The notes beneath the pieces were generated by a model. The model saw only the letters and a program-made list of their open reading frames with translations. It did not search any database and was not told the DNA's origin. 64,000 nucleotides of DNA from Eleusine coracana subsp. coracana (taxonomy: Eukaryota; Streptophyta; Magnoliopsida; Poales; Poaceae), in NCBI GenBank assembly GCA_032690845.1, contig CM064429.1, forward strand, positions 14,354,569 through 14,418,568. The letters run 5' to 3'. Each line of letters opens with the position of its first letter. The first letter of the stretch is position 1. Shown here one piece after another: positions 21,102 to 32,600 of this stretch. Position numbers and translations under genes: made by a program.

Positions 21102-22881
21102 CCGCATGGGTTCTTAGCTCCCGCAGCCACTTTAACCTGTGAGAGGCCTGATATCCGGATGAGCATCCAGACAATTCGTAAACATGTTCGGATGGTCCTC
21201 ATGCGGCCATGCTTATAACCATCCAGTTAAATGCAAATTTCTTGAATAGTATAAAATCCTATTTGGCCGGGGACTTATGCATGCCGGGTACTGGTTAGCG
21301 TGTAACACCATTTTATATCCGATGGGCACAATGAATTAGAAGTGAAGAGTTTTTTTTATAATTCACCAGCTCTGGTGAGCTGCCGTGCCAAACGGCTAGA
21401 TTCCAAAAAATATACGTGTTATTCTAATTTTATATTTTAGTTTTAGACAATTTTCATGATCGTTTAAACTCGTGATACAAACTAACTCTAGCAGCAAGTA
21501 GAATAACATAATTAAAAGCACGGGAGACATTGACTCATGTAGGGTTTGTCGGCGTTTAATTTAACATAAATTATAGACGAAGCAGACCGTCGATGTAGAC
21601 GTCGTAGTTCGTCGATAAGGCAACGCATATCATCATGGATCAGCCTCGAGCGGTCGCACAGATGCGCTGTGCAGAAACCTTATTGCCGCCTCTCGTGTAG
21701 GCTTCACGACGGTAAAGCCTCAGAGATTCCGCTCACCTTTTTTTCGGTGCGCGCTGAAGAATAGGGTCGACAAGATGGAAGCAACTCAACACCATAACAC
21801 AGCTCTCCAAAAAGAAGGAAGAAGAAGAAGTGGAAGGAATTCTCTGTGTTAGGAAACCTAGACAGGCCTAATATAGGCACGGCTACCCACCAGGAGCCGT
21901 TTTCTCTCTAATTGCGCTCACTAATTAGCAGTTAATAGCAAGACTGACATATTAACTCTAATTATAGCAATTAACCGTGTATTAATCTTTTTAATTAGTA
22001 TATAACGGTTTAGATATGATGGAGGATACGAGTGGCAAAAATTCACTTAGGCTCACAGACATGCCACGCCACGGTCGCACGTCGTAAGACACAAGTCACA
22101 CGCGAAAAAGTGCGTATACACGCGCACGCGCGTGTGTTTATGTGTACTCATAGCAATGCTTTTTTTCTCTCACTTTCTTTATTTAGCCATGAGTAGAAGT
22201 GTTGCTATTTACGTTGGTGTGGACCATCATAGACTAGTAAGATGAGACTAAAACCAACAGTCACTTATTATTTTGGAATTTCTTCTGAATAGGTTATATG
22301 AAATAGATCAAATTTTAACAGTAACCAAAAATACCAATATCTACTGCAGCTGCAGTTGCGAGCATCATGACAGCTGAGTGAGATCATATCGACTTGTAGA
22401 GTTGTAGTGATGTGCTAGGAGGAGAAAATTTAAAGCATTGGCCTTGTGTGCTAGGAGGAGGAAAACATTGGCATTGTACCATATTTTGATACGTTGGATC
22501 TTGTTGCTATGCTAGTAGCATTTCCTAGCACCTAAATCTTATTCGGACACCTAGTATTTGGATTAGAATATTCATTTATTTCTTTTTGTCTTCGTTCTTC
22601 ACTCCCACTTGATTCTCAACAACGGGTCCTACACAGCAAGGTGCTAACGTGCTAAACGTTAAAGGAAAATAGGCTCAGCTTGCACCGCCGGACATGGCAG
22701 CCCATAGCCTCTTTCCCTGAATTATACGCTGAAGTAAAGTGCTGCCTCATGCAGATAAGCCGCTTGTGGACGCCACGAGCCTCCCCGGCCAATACAAGAG
22801 CTCGGAACCTGAGACGCCACCAGAGATCGGCCGTACGCGCGCTGCACCGGTCTTAACAAACACGTCACACTCTGCTCTGCT
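21102..22881. other. Spacer and upstream region of TSP9
   Basis: No gene is seen. Features are local: a direct duplication of GTGCTAGGAGGAG near 22411 and 22449, and an alternating ACACGCGCACGCGCGTGTGT tract near 22117 that could adopt Z-form. An I-box core, GATAAG at 22754-22759, and a CCAAT at about 22789 lie 90-130 bases before the TSP9 start. I-boxes are common in light-regulated plastid genes. Confidence 0.35.
22754..22759 (+). promoter_or_regulatory. I-box-like element upstream of TSP9
   Basis: GATAAG 123 bases before the ATG. GATA-type I-boxes occur in promoters of light-responsive photosynthesis genes, which fits the gene. The motif is short, so chance is possible. Confidence 0.3.
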
Positions 22882-23214
22882 ATGGCATCGGTAGGCTTCG
22901 GCAAGGTCGCGCCGGCGGTGGCATCGCCGGCAAGTAGGAGCCACCTGGGCTGGCGCGCGGCGCGGCCGTCGTCAGCGCACGTCCCGGCGGCGACGAAGAG
23001 CGTCGCCGCGGCGGCAAAGTCTGAGGAGCAGAAGGGGCTGTTCGACACCATCTTCGGGCCAATGTTCAAGGAGGAGCAGCTGCTGGAGACGGACCCCATC
23101 CTCAACAAGGTCGAGGGGAAGGCTCCGCCGCCGAGGAAGGCTGCCAGCCCGGCGGCCAAGAAGCAGGACACTGGCGGGTTCAGCTTGGGCGGGCTCTTCT
23201 CCAAGAAAGGGTGA
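22882..23214 (+). CDS. TSP9: Thylakoid soluble phosphoprotein TSP9
   Basis: A single-exon 110-residue protein. Residues 1 to about 45 are rich in Ala, Ser and Arg with few acids, a chloroplast transit peptide. The mature part has LFDTIFGPMFKEEQLLETDP then ILNKVEG, a basic proline/alanine stretch, and a C-terminal GGFSLGGLFSKKG. This is the layout of TSP9, an intrinsically disordered protein that is phosphorylated by light-dependent thylakoid kinases and associates with light-harvesting antenna and photosystem peripheries. Threonines near the conserved core could be phosphorylated. The start codon is the first ATG after a CTCTGCTCTGCT leader. The identification is by recalled motif, so the family is likely but not proven. 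Confidence 0.75.
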   Translation: MASVGFGKVAPAVASPASRSHLGWRAARPSSAHVPAATKSVAAAAKSEEQKGLFDTIFGPMFKEEQLLETDPILNKVEGKAPPPRKAASPAAKKQDTGGFSLGGLFSKKG

Positions 23215-23740
23215 ACGTTTATTCGTTAATTATGGCGTTGTTGCGTGGCTTAATAACATATGGAATTTCCATACGGGTGTGCATGCTTGGGCGTGATCAT
23301 TTTATCAGCTTGCTTGCTTGAATTGCTTGGAGCCCCCCTGAATCCATGGCTAAGTGGCAGAGTGCTTTAAATCGAAGAGCCACACCACACCAAGCATAGA
23401 AATATATATAAACAACTCTATTGTACTCTCTTCCAGGTTTTTTACTATAATTGGAACAAAGCATTTGTATACTACAATTAGTGCAAAGCGTTATTAAAGA
23501 AACAAAGAAGTACTTATGTGTTTAGTTGGTTGCTCGTTGGGCTATATGCTTATGAAATAGAAACTAAAATAAAAAAAATGGCAATATTCTAGTAATTGCA
23601 AGCACCAATTTAGCACCCTATTCATTCTAGCTGCCATGAAAAATTGAAAAGACTGTTTTATTTTACAACCCAAACACCTTATTAGAGACAAGGAACTTTA
23701 GGGTACCTTCTTCTTCTTTTTTTTTTTAGAAAAAAAAGGG
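23215..23740. other. TSP9 3' flank
   Basis: AT-rich 3' UTR and spacer. No second gene or clear element is seen. AATAAA-like signals are present but none stands out. Confidence 0.3.
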
Positions 23741-24400
23741 TCTTTTAACCTCTCATTAGAGGCAAATGAGGCCCAGGCAAGGTTTACAAAACCGTGGTTA
23801 ACCAGCAAATTGATCCGGACCGGTTAACCATCGGTTTTGATTTATTTTTTAAAAAATTTTGCATGCAACAAAAGCGGTAAAACCGGCCGGTTAACAGCCA
23901 TAACCGGTAAAATTTGAATTTGAAAATCTATTTTTAAAACTCTATCAACAAAACTGGCGTCAAAACCGACCAGTTAACCGATGAAATCAGTCACTGACTG
24001 TCTACTCTTCAAATCGAATTTTACCTGGTTAACCGACCGATTTTTTGATTAACCGGTGAAACGATCCTGACCTGTTCTACTAGTCGGTTATGTAAACGCT
24101 GGACCCAAGTCGTCCCATGCATCATGCAAGGATCAAGCCAAAAGGGTCTTTTAACACCGGGCCTTCATTAGAGGCAAATAAGACCCAGAACGTCCCATGC
24201 ACCACGCAAGGATCGAACCTAGTGGTAGAGCTGCCGACCAACTGAGCACCATGCTCGATTCTTTTTAAAATAGAGTTTGTCCCCATTCTTCATTGGAGAT
24301 TATGAGGCCTGGGTGTCCCAAGCTCCGTGCAGGGATCAAACCCAGGTGGTAGAGCTTTCAGTCTGAGTGACTCTGACCAACCGAGCACCATGCTTGGTCC
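23741..24400 (-). mobile_element. Array of tRNA-derived SINE-like copies
   Basis: On the minus strand two units lie head to tail. Each has a pol III A-box-like GCATGGTGCTCRGTTGGTC (24393-24375 and 24254-24236) followed by a B-box-like GGTTYGATCC (near 24340 and 24219), then a shared body with CCTCTAATGAAG or close variants and a short T-rich 3' end (AAAAGACCCTTTT). A third, 3'-only copy lies at 23741-23775 and resumes at about 24108-24136. A-box and B-box spacing marks a tRNA-derived SINE; I cannot name the family. Confidence 0.55.
23776..24107. mobile_element. GGTTAACC-rich insertion in a SINE copy
   Basis: It interrupts the third SINE copy, since SINE-like sequence continues on both sides. 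It is rich in GGTTAACCGGT and variants in both orientations. Its ends are weakly inverted (GGTTTACAAAACCG left, CGGTTATGTAAACGC right). A degenerate ~8-bp duplication may be present (GGCCCAGG / GGACCCAAG). It resembles a non-autonomous DNA transposon; a related segment lies at 32930-33190. Confidence 0.4.
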
Positions 24401-24697
24401 AACTTTAAGGTACCTTCTACTCCTGATATTAAGTTTAGCTTCTAAATATATTATATACATATATGATTTATATGACAATGAATTAAGAGACTTGCTAATT
24501 TTTAGTTAATTGAAAGTTTGGGCAACTTTCAATCACCGTTTTGAGCATTGGATCTAGATCCAATAATTTATATTTATTATATATATAATACTATAAAAAA
24601 TCAAAATACAAAATAATAAACCATTAAGTGAAAGATTTCAGTCGATTGAAGACTCGGAAATATGATGAATTAATCACCTTCGGATACAAGAAGATGG

Positions 24698-26936
24698 TCA
24701 CCTAGAGACAATACCCTGCTGCAGCCTCTGTACTTCACAATTTAGCACGTAACTGTAGTAAGGTGGTATATGTGATCTCCATAGAAGAATCTTGAATTTT
24801 CCACGAGGTCTGACTCTACCAAACAGGATGTGTTGAAAACTCATCTTAGGCCCTTCACTTTGAGCTGGGTTTGGAGCAGAATGTGTTTGATAATAGTCAA
24901 GAACAACAACATATTCTGAACAATCTTTCTTTACTCTCTTGATATACACCGGATTGACAACCTGCCAAGGATCTACGAAGTATGAACCAAATAGAGAGAG
25001 ATTCATTCTTTTGTATTCTTTAATGTGATCTTTAATGTGTCCAAGAATCGTGCTCCAGAAGCGGGCATTGAAATTTGCTCTCAGCAACTTGCTGTAAATG
25101 TGTGCACTGAAGAAACACCGGTCAACTCTCTTACTATCTTCATAGCTATAGATGCCAGTTCTGGGTGATCTTCTATGTTTGTGCTGCCAAATGTACGGAC
25201 CTTGAAGAAGTACCAGTATGCTTCTTCATCCAAGAATTGCACCCTCAAGGCTCGAGTCGTTCCAAATCTTGCAATTGTTTCTGGCCTGCTAGTGATAATA
25301 ATTTTACTTCCACTTGCAAGGCGACGTTTGCAGTCAGAGTATAATTTCTTCCACGAGCTTTCATCAATCTCCCTGGTTAGTTCGATTATCACCAACATCC
25401 TTTCTTCTTGAATGGCGTGGTTGTGATGTTTGATCACATCACAGTCACTAAGGTTTGTTATTCTCTTTGCATCCTTTAAACTGTCTTGGCTGAAACACAG
25501 AGTCTGAGAGAAGCGGTTGCGGACTCTGTCATTATTGCAAGCGTACTCGATCATTGTAGTCTTCCCAACTTTCCCGGGCTCAATGATCGGCAGGACACAA
25601 GGGTAATCAGCACCGGGAGCCTCTTCTTGCAACAAGAAGTTCATGATCCGTTCCATTTCCATTTGGCGGCCGAACATGCAATTGTCGAGAAGCAGGTACA
25701 TGCTGTATGGCTGCTGGTATAGGCGCGGGCAACCGCTCAGGAATACTACAAGCTCACTAGCATCTCTAATGGCGATTTTTAGGCAGCTAAGTGCGTTACT
25801 AATCTGATCTTGTTTGCTCAAGCTGCTGCTGCAGAAACGGAAACGCTTGGCAGGGTTGAAGCTGCATGGATTGAAGGAGGAACTCACAGCTTGGTGTTGA
25901 TTTGTGGCCTGATCCTGGTGGGCTCGGCATCTGTAGGAAGTCAAGCATGTGATGCCCTCTGTACATCTCCAACCTTAACCGGTTCAGCAGCTGCAGCATC
26001 GCCTGGTTCACGACTAGCTGCCCCTCTGCCTCCTCGACGACTACCTGAGCCCGGAGCAGAAGCCTCTGCAGGCTGTTCAGAGTCTCCTCCACCATCGACC
26101 CCGCAGATTGCCTCAAGCTTTTATTTTATTTTTCTCGAATACGCAAGAGAGCTATGTATTATTGCGTTAATAGAGAGAAAAATGGCCCCTTACAATCAAC
26201 AACACTTCATTCCTGGCCAAGCTATGATGGGTGATGGCAGACAAAGTTGTAACTAATAACAATAACTAAAGGGAGAGACCTGACACAAACGACACTAAAC
26301 TATCCTAGCCCCACATCATGACCTATCATCAAGGTGCGTAAGCCTCTAGCTCCTGCTAGGCACCACAAGTGGTGCTCGTCATTGAACTTCCGAAGAAGCA
26401 CATTGATGTTCGGCCTAGCCCCTTCGAAGACATATGTATTTCTATGTTTTCATAGGCACCATGCTGCTAGGATAGTCAGAGTGTTTGCCCCCTTCCTCTT
26501 GTCTTTAGGAACCTTCTTGATAGTCTTTCGCCACCAATCCGTAAAAGAACCAATGTTGATACTCGGAATTCAGTCTTGTAGTCCAAGTGGTTTTAGGAGC
26601 TTCAACCAAAACTGCCGAGCAAACACACAGGAAGTAAGCAAGTGCTGAACCGTCTTATCTTCTTGATCGTACAACGGACATTGGACTGGATGCGAGAGAT
26701 TCCGCCTCGCAAGCTGACCAGCTGTCCAACAACGATTCCGGATGACCAACCAAAAAAACATCTTGCATTTGGGTGGCGCTCAGGACTTTCAAACCCGACG
26801 CCATGGCTCAAACGTGATAGCTCCATTGTGAAATGCCTTGTAAGCTGACTTTGATGTGCCTCAAGCTTTTATCGATCAGGAAAGATATGGATCTGCTGGC
26901 CAGGTCGCTCAAAATTGCAGATACGAACATCGACAT
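24698..26936 (-). pseudogene. NB-ARC disease-resistance-like pseudogene, split by a LINE
   Basis: Reads on the minus strand from an ATG at 26936 (MSMFVSAILSDLASRSISFL), interrupted after about 27 codons by a LINE. It resumes at 26108 with LNSLQRLLLRAQVVVEEAEG and MYRGHHMLDFL, the N-terminal region of a grass NB-ARC family. A frameshift near 25935 moves it to the frame with PRLYQQPYSMYLLLDNCMFG, a P-loop-like EPGKVGKTT (first Gly replaced by Glu) and GSKIIITSRPETIARFGT. A second frameshift near 25090 precedes ANFNARFWSTILGHIKDHIK and the typical end LWRSHIPPYYSYVLNCEV, stopping at 24698. There are no leucine-rich repeats; in this family that may be normal. Confidence 0.75.
26125..26856 (-). 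mobile_element. 5'-truncated LINE (L1-like) insertion
   Basis: Flanked by a perfect 16-bp target duplication TGCCTCAAGCTTTTAT (26109-26124 and 26857-26872). On the minus strand it ends in an A-rich tail after a stem-loop with AGCTCTCTTGCG. The coding remnant (about 26826-26570) contains the reverse-transcriptase zinc-binding region found at the C-terminus of plant LINEs (HPVQCPLYDQEDKTVQHLL, TSCVFARQFW). It lacks the reverse transcriptase and endonuclease, as expected from incomplete reverse transcription. Confidence 0.85.
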
Positions 26937-27094
26937 AATCGATCTCTCTCCTGGCAATCAGGTCAATGAGGATGGGTGATAACAGAAATGAGCTTGGCTG
27001 AATTTTCTCCCCTCATGACTTACGAGGCAATGTTTTTAAGATAGCAGGTGTGGAGTTCGCAGTAATGACAGAGATGTTTTTTAGATAATGTGCA

Positions 27095-27352
27095 GTGATG
27101 ACAGAGATAGGGCGTCGTATAATTCTTCGCATGTTCCTAAAATCAATGGAGGACAAAATGCGGTCTACGTTGCTGTTGTTCAACTTTGACTGGTTGCGGA
27201 GAAGGGTCGTTCGTCCTCATTGTGAGGGGTCGACTGAAACTGAAAGTGAAGCTACAAAGATGAATGTCAAAGATATCTTCTTTGAACGAGATGCGAGGCC
27301 TCGTGGTAGATTTAACATTTTCGCATGGAGGTCACGTATACTACCTCCGTAG
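27095..27352 (+). pseudogene. Second NB-ARC family fragment, inverted
   Basis: The last ~30 codons read on the plus strand as NVKDIFFERDARPRGRFNIF, then AWRSRILPP. This resembles the C-terminal segment of the pseudogene at 24698-26936 (ILFGRVRPRGKFKILLWRSH), but in opposite orientation. Upstream sequence is only weakly similar. It is probably the tail of a neighbouring paralogue. The similarity covers a short region, so confidence is moderate. Confidence 0.5.
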
Positions 27353-28507
27353 AGGAATAGAGGCCGCAGCGTGTAGCCCCCAGGAAGAATAAAATCTGGA
27401 CATCTACCTGACCATATTTTAGTCTAGAAGCAGAGCACCCATATGAGACAAATTTCACGAAGCAAAGAGAAGAGAGTAACTAACATTGCAGTATCATCAC
27501 AACTCCTGCTAATCTCTTCGTACAAAATTATTAGCAATTTAATACTTAGTCTGTATGCTTAAATGAAAATTGTTCAAATTAAGAAGGGACAGAAATGCCC
27601 TTTATTAATGAATTAGTTTGTTCCTTACTAAAATGCATTATACCACTGTTGTCTCACCCTCTAGCTGTCTCACTTCTAACATATACAATTTCTTATGTAA
27701 ATGAATTCAATAGGCATCCTGTGCATGTCAGACGCTATTCATCGCCTCCTAGCCGAGTTGTTGAAGGCAAAGATGATCGTGGGAGTATTTGTTTGGGAAG
27801 CTTATGAAAGAATCTGCAATGTCCTGAAGTTCCAGCCATACCCATGGAGTGTTGCAAGTGCTCTATCTGCAGGTTTCAGCAGCACTTACTGTCCTGTAAG
27901 TGCTTGCGCTATCAAGATTATTCATCCCATCGATGTCAAACTCCGCTACAAGCTTCAATAGAACGCTTCAGAGGCACAAGTCAGCAAGGATTGACAGTCT
28001 CCAATTTATAGGCCTACGATACTTAATGATATGTATAACAATATTAAAAGGCACTAAAATAACCAGTCATTCGTAGCCTGGACTGAAACACCAGTAATTA
28101 GCCACAACTTAAGCCCTATTTTCAGCAATCAATAAGCTGTTGAAGTTTGTTTTTTTATTTTCAATTGAATAGATATGGGACCAAATGATTTTAGGACAAA
28201 TCATCCTTTGCAAGAGCCAACTACTTCACTACCTAACATGAGAACTGCAAATGAGGTGACCCCAAGCACTACGAATTAGGAATTTTCTTCATTATAGTGT
28301 TTATATACATGCTTAAATTGTTTATTATTCAATATTTCGAGGTTGTACACGGAACATACATTCTCTAGCTACCTTCATAATTGTGTATATTCATGCATGA
28401 TGTTGCACTTTTTCTGCATAGTATCAACAAAGCATTGGACTTTATTATGCACCCTAATTGAAATAAGAAAAATATTTGCATGAGCTTTACCTAAGGTTTA
28501 TGATCTT
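27353..28507. other. Spacer before the AGPase 3' end
   Basis: No recognisable gene. An open frame at 27701-27961 (86 codons) has no feature I recognise and may be chance or a decayed fragment. The last ~200 bases are likely the 3' UTR of the minus-strand AGPase gene. Confidence 0.35.
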
Positions 28508-31500
28508 CTAAATAGTTGCACCATTTGGAATGACAGCATTTTTAAGCACCACAGTTATCCCAGAACGAATATAAAATCCTTCTGCTGGCCTGTCTGCTTC
28601 TTGCACATTCTGCATTCACAAGCAAAGGAATTCTTGTAATAGGATGAACAATACAATGTCATGGACATTTCAGTCCAATTCTAGCACTGCCTTTTTTAAG
28701 AAGATATTAGGATTTTTCTAACTGAACTTTCTCAAAAAATATATAATATGTGATGAGTTTTGTAAGGATACTAGGGTTTATATTCAGACCAAGTAAGATT
28801 ATTGACCACGAGGTAGTTGTTTACATATTTCTCAATGCAAAAAAACTAATAAAGTGGTAATAATTATATCAAGCAGTAGCACACATTAAACAGGAATTTT
28901 ATAATTTTAAAGGGCATTCAAATACAATGACAAAATAAATATGTCTAGAAAGGTTATACCTCTGAGTTTGTAATGACCACATTCTTCCCGATTCGAGCAT
29001 TTTTGTCAATGATACAATTTCTGTATGACGAACTTCATGTCAAACAACTGTGCATGATACATATGCAATCAAGTTTATATATAATCACACAAATTTACCT
29101 TATTTTGGTGTTTTCTCCAACACCAACTGGAACTTTTCCTTCGGACAATTCAGAAAATCTCTCAGCTTCTGTCTGGTAGTAGTCTGCCCCCATCATCATA
29201 GTGTCCTAAAGATGTTTATTATTCATTATTATGGGCTTGAGACACTTTCATTCCATAACATTCAACTAAGCATTCATATTTTCCTTCAAAACTCATAAAA
29301 GGGTACAATACTGTCACAAAAGTAATAAACATAGACTTCATGTATATACTCCGTGATGCATGGAGAAGTTGCTAGAATGTAATTGTGAATGAAAACAAAC
29401 AGGCAAAAATAAATAGCTGCAGTTAAAATAGGAGGTAGATGATCTTTAGCAAAAGTGTCTCAAAATCATTTGATGATTAACCGTGCAGGCTCAATGCCAA
29501 GGGTTAAATTCTCCGCCTACCTCTCCCTTCTCTTGTCCTCCCATCACAATGGTTTCAGACTTCCTTTGCTAGTTCCTACAGCATAAAGTTACAAAGACTC
29601 AATAATTACCTTGAGCTGCACCCCCGGCTCTAATCTTGAGCGAATACCAATGACAGAATGCTCAACACTGCACTCTGTTAGAAAGCAGCCATGTGAAACT
29701 ATAGAGTTCAAAACCTTCACAAAAAGAAACATATAAGAAAATGCCACGTCATGAGTTCTGAAGGAAACAGTGTGTTAGTGACCAGGTAATCTGACCTTAC
29801 AGTTTTCCACCTTGGTGGGAGGTAAAAATCTAGGAGATGTGAAAATGGGCTTTACAGGATCATAAAAGTAAAAATTGGGAGACTACAAAGAAAAAAGAAT
29901 GAAACCTTAGATAACTTATCCTGGCACCAAACGACTAACAATGGAGATGATGCTGAACCAAAACAAACCTGATCAGTGAGAGCAAGGTTTGCCTCAAAGA
30001 AGGACTTTATGGTCCCAATGTCTTCCCAGTAACCATCAAACAGATAAGCCTGCAAACATGGAAAAATCAGCATTTAGTTTATAATCTGTGTTTATTATAA
30101 CTAACATTGAATACTGGTAAAATTCTAGGATATATCACTTCTGCAATTTGGACTCTGGGATGTGTGAAGTACCTGCACATTGAAGTCTTTTGCAGCCATT
30201 GGAATGACTTCTGAACCAAAATCATTAGCTGTTGGATAGTGGCCCCTAAAGATGCACAACAAACAGATAAAGAAGTATAATTATCACCCCACGCATTATC
30301 AAAATAAGAATGACAATGCAGGTTGCAGGGAAAAATCAAAAGGTTCAATATTTCCTAGCTATAACAAATATCATGATTAATGATCAACACTATCTTTGAA
30401 AAATAGCAACTCTTATACTATTACGAAATCTCATATTTGTTAACATGACAAAAGAGAATATGTCAAGAGTATCTGAGTGTCTGGTTTCTCTCACAAGAGA
30501 GCAAAGCCCTTCTCAGCAGTTAGTATAAAATGTTTTACCTCAGAAGCCTTAAAAGGACATCTGTTTTGAATACATATATTCCCATTGAAGCCATGTATTT
30601 GTAGACGTTTGCAACTTCTGGGGACAATCCAAATGTTTCCAAATCAAGTTGCTGCATTAACAACTACCTTAATTATTGTTTGCCAAAAAAAAACCTCAAT
30701 TCTTTTCAAGATTTTTCCCAAAACAGATAAATAAAATGATAGAATTTGATATAATATGGAAAACAGAGAAGCAAACTCAAATAATCTAGATAACATTGCA
30801 ACAGAACAAGAAGCACAATGAGCGAATGTATTAGTGATGCAAAGTATGCCAGCATTCTTTCAGTTTACATTGGCTCTGGACAGATCAAGAGCTAGTATCG
30901 TGTTCTCGTCAGTACAAAGGAATGTTACCATTGATTTCAAATCTTCACCCTTGGGCTTTTCAAAGAAGTCAGTAATGCGACCATTCCTGTCAGTCTTCAT
31001 CAATCCAAAATCTGAAGCTCGACTGCATGTAGGTGAGACAAACAATTTATTATCAGGAGGTCAGTGTGTGCTCTGCCAATCAAATGCAGAGTACAATTAA
31101 ATTTAACAAGAGTGCATACTAATGATGAGTATATGACAAATAACTTTGGACCTCCTGTGTATTGCTCATACTCTACAGTATTTATAAATAATGAGACTAC
31201 AAATTGCTTTGTTTTACAGTTAAAAAATGTTGATGAAAGTACAAACAATGAACCAATTGAAATATTGAAGAGGTGAATGACCTTTCATCCATAGGAACGC
31301 AAGCAACTGAAATATCAGCTCCCGAGTCCACATGCTTCTGCAAAAGAACTCAATTATTATGTGTATTATGTATCTTGTCAAATAAATTGAGAACAAATCT
31401 GATGCTAAAACAAGATCTAGGAGCAAACCTGCACAAAGTCCATGTAATCCATTCTATAGAGATGGTCACCGGATAGAATTAGTATGTTTTCTATCCGTTT

Positions 31501-32600
31501 CAGCCTTGCATCCTTCAACCAACATCAGGCAGGAGTTTAACTTCATACATTGATAAGATGCTACAAAAAGTAGAGCATTATAAGGTGGCCAAAGAAGAAC
31601 CTCAAAAAGCCACAAGAACTGCCTGACAGCATCTGCTGTTCCCTGGAACCATTTCTTTCCAGATTCCCCAGCTGTCTGGGTGGCTGCCAGAACCTATTGA
31701 ATGACCAGAAAACATGTCACCAGCCCATCACACGTGCTCAAACTTATAACTCACAATGGCGCTTTACAGAAACAACACTGCCGAGTGTACCTCCACAGAC
31801 CCATCGCCAAATCCAACCCCCTCTCCAAAGTTATATGTCCGCGCAATGTGGCGATTGAGAGATTGGGAATTGAACTGGGTGAGAACGTAGATCTTGTTTA
31901 TCTTGCTGTTTATGCAGTTGCTCATCGGGATGTCAATGAGCCTATAGCATCCCCCTACCGGCACCTGAAACAGAGTTTACATGACTTAATCACTACCGTA
32001 ACTTCCTCGCGGCTCAATCAACGGGGCGTGAATTGCAACGGGAATCCCGATTGTCACCCACGCTCAATGGAGTAATGCGGGACTCATGAGCGATCGAGAG
32101 TGTAAAGGACAAGGGTGATTACCGCGGGCTTGGCCCTGGTCCGCGTGAGCGGGAAGAGGCGCGTGCCTGCGCCGCCGCCGAGGATGATGGACGCTACCGT
32201 GTCCGGGTTGACATCCCTCCGCGCCGCCGCCGCCTGGGCGCCCGCGTCCACCAGGTCCACCTGGCACAGAGACGCAGGAAACCATGAATCCACGATCCAC
32301 CCACCACGCAACCACACGCGACACCGGATCACGCCACGCCACCCCAGTGCGGTGCTGCATCCCGCAACCCCCAATCAGGCGCGACCGGAGTTAGCGGCGA
32401 AGCAAGCAATGCGCGGAGAAATACCGACGGACCTTGATCCCCTGCGGGGCGTCGGCGAGGACGCAGCTGGCGGCAGACGCGACGGACACCGCGCGGCGCG
32501 AGCCGGCGGTAGCGGCGCGGCGGGGCGGCGCCGGGCGGCCCGGCGCCACGGCAGGGCGGGTCAGGCTCATGCGCGGGGGCGGCGCCGCGGGTGTCGCCAT
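28508..32600 (-). CDS. APL1: ADP-glucose pyrophosphorylase large subunit, plastidial (15 exons)
   Basis: Makes ADP-glucose from glucose-1-phosphate and ATP in the plastid, the regulated step of starch synthesis, as a heterotetramer with small subunits. Exons: 32600-32433, 32260-32123, 31964-31791, 31693-31601, 31512-31429, 31337-31282, 31022-30929, 30651-30539, 30245-30173, 30049-29969, 29882-29796, 29714-29610, 29205-29099, 29020-28960, 28609-28508. All junctions are GT-AG and in phase, giving 511 residues. Residues 1 to about 60 are a transit peptide. The nucleotide site GGGAGTRLFPLT keeps Arg90, and Lys100 follows in RAKPAV; the catalytic Asp is 207 in SGDHLYRMDY, and the glucose-phosphate lysine region is FFEKPKG (Lys260). 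The C-terminal beta-helix ends GITVVLKNAVIPNGATI. It most resembles the Arabidopsis APL1 type; rice numbering differs between authors, so the symbol is tentative. Confidence 0.93.

Noticed and set aside
24200..24400. Functional tRNA genes
   Set aside because: Pol III A and B boxes are present, but the sequence cannot form a full cloverleaf with acceptor stem, and the units carry SINE-like bodies.
27701..27961. 86-codon open frame as a gene
   Set aside because: No recognisable domain, no splice context, AT-rich surroundings; left as spacer.
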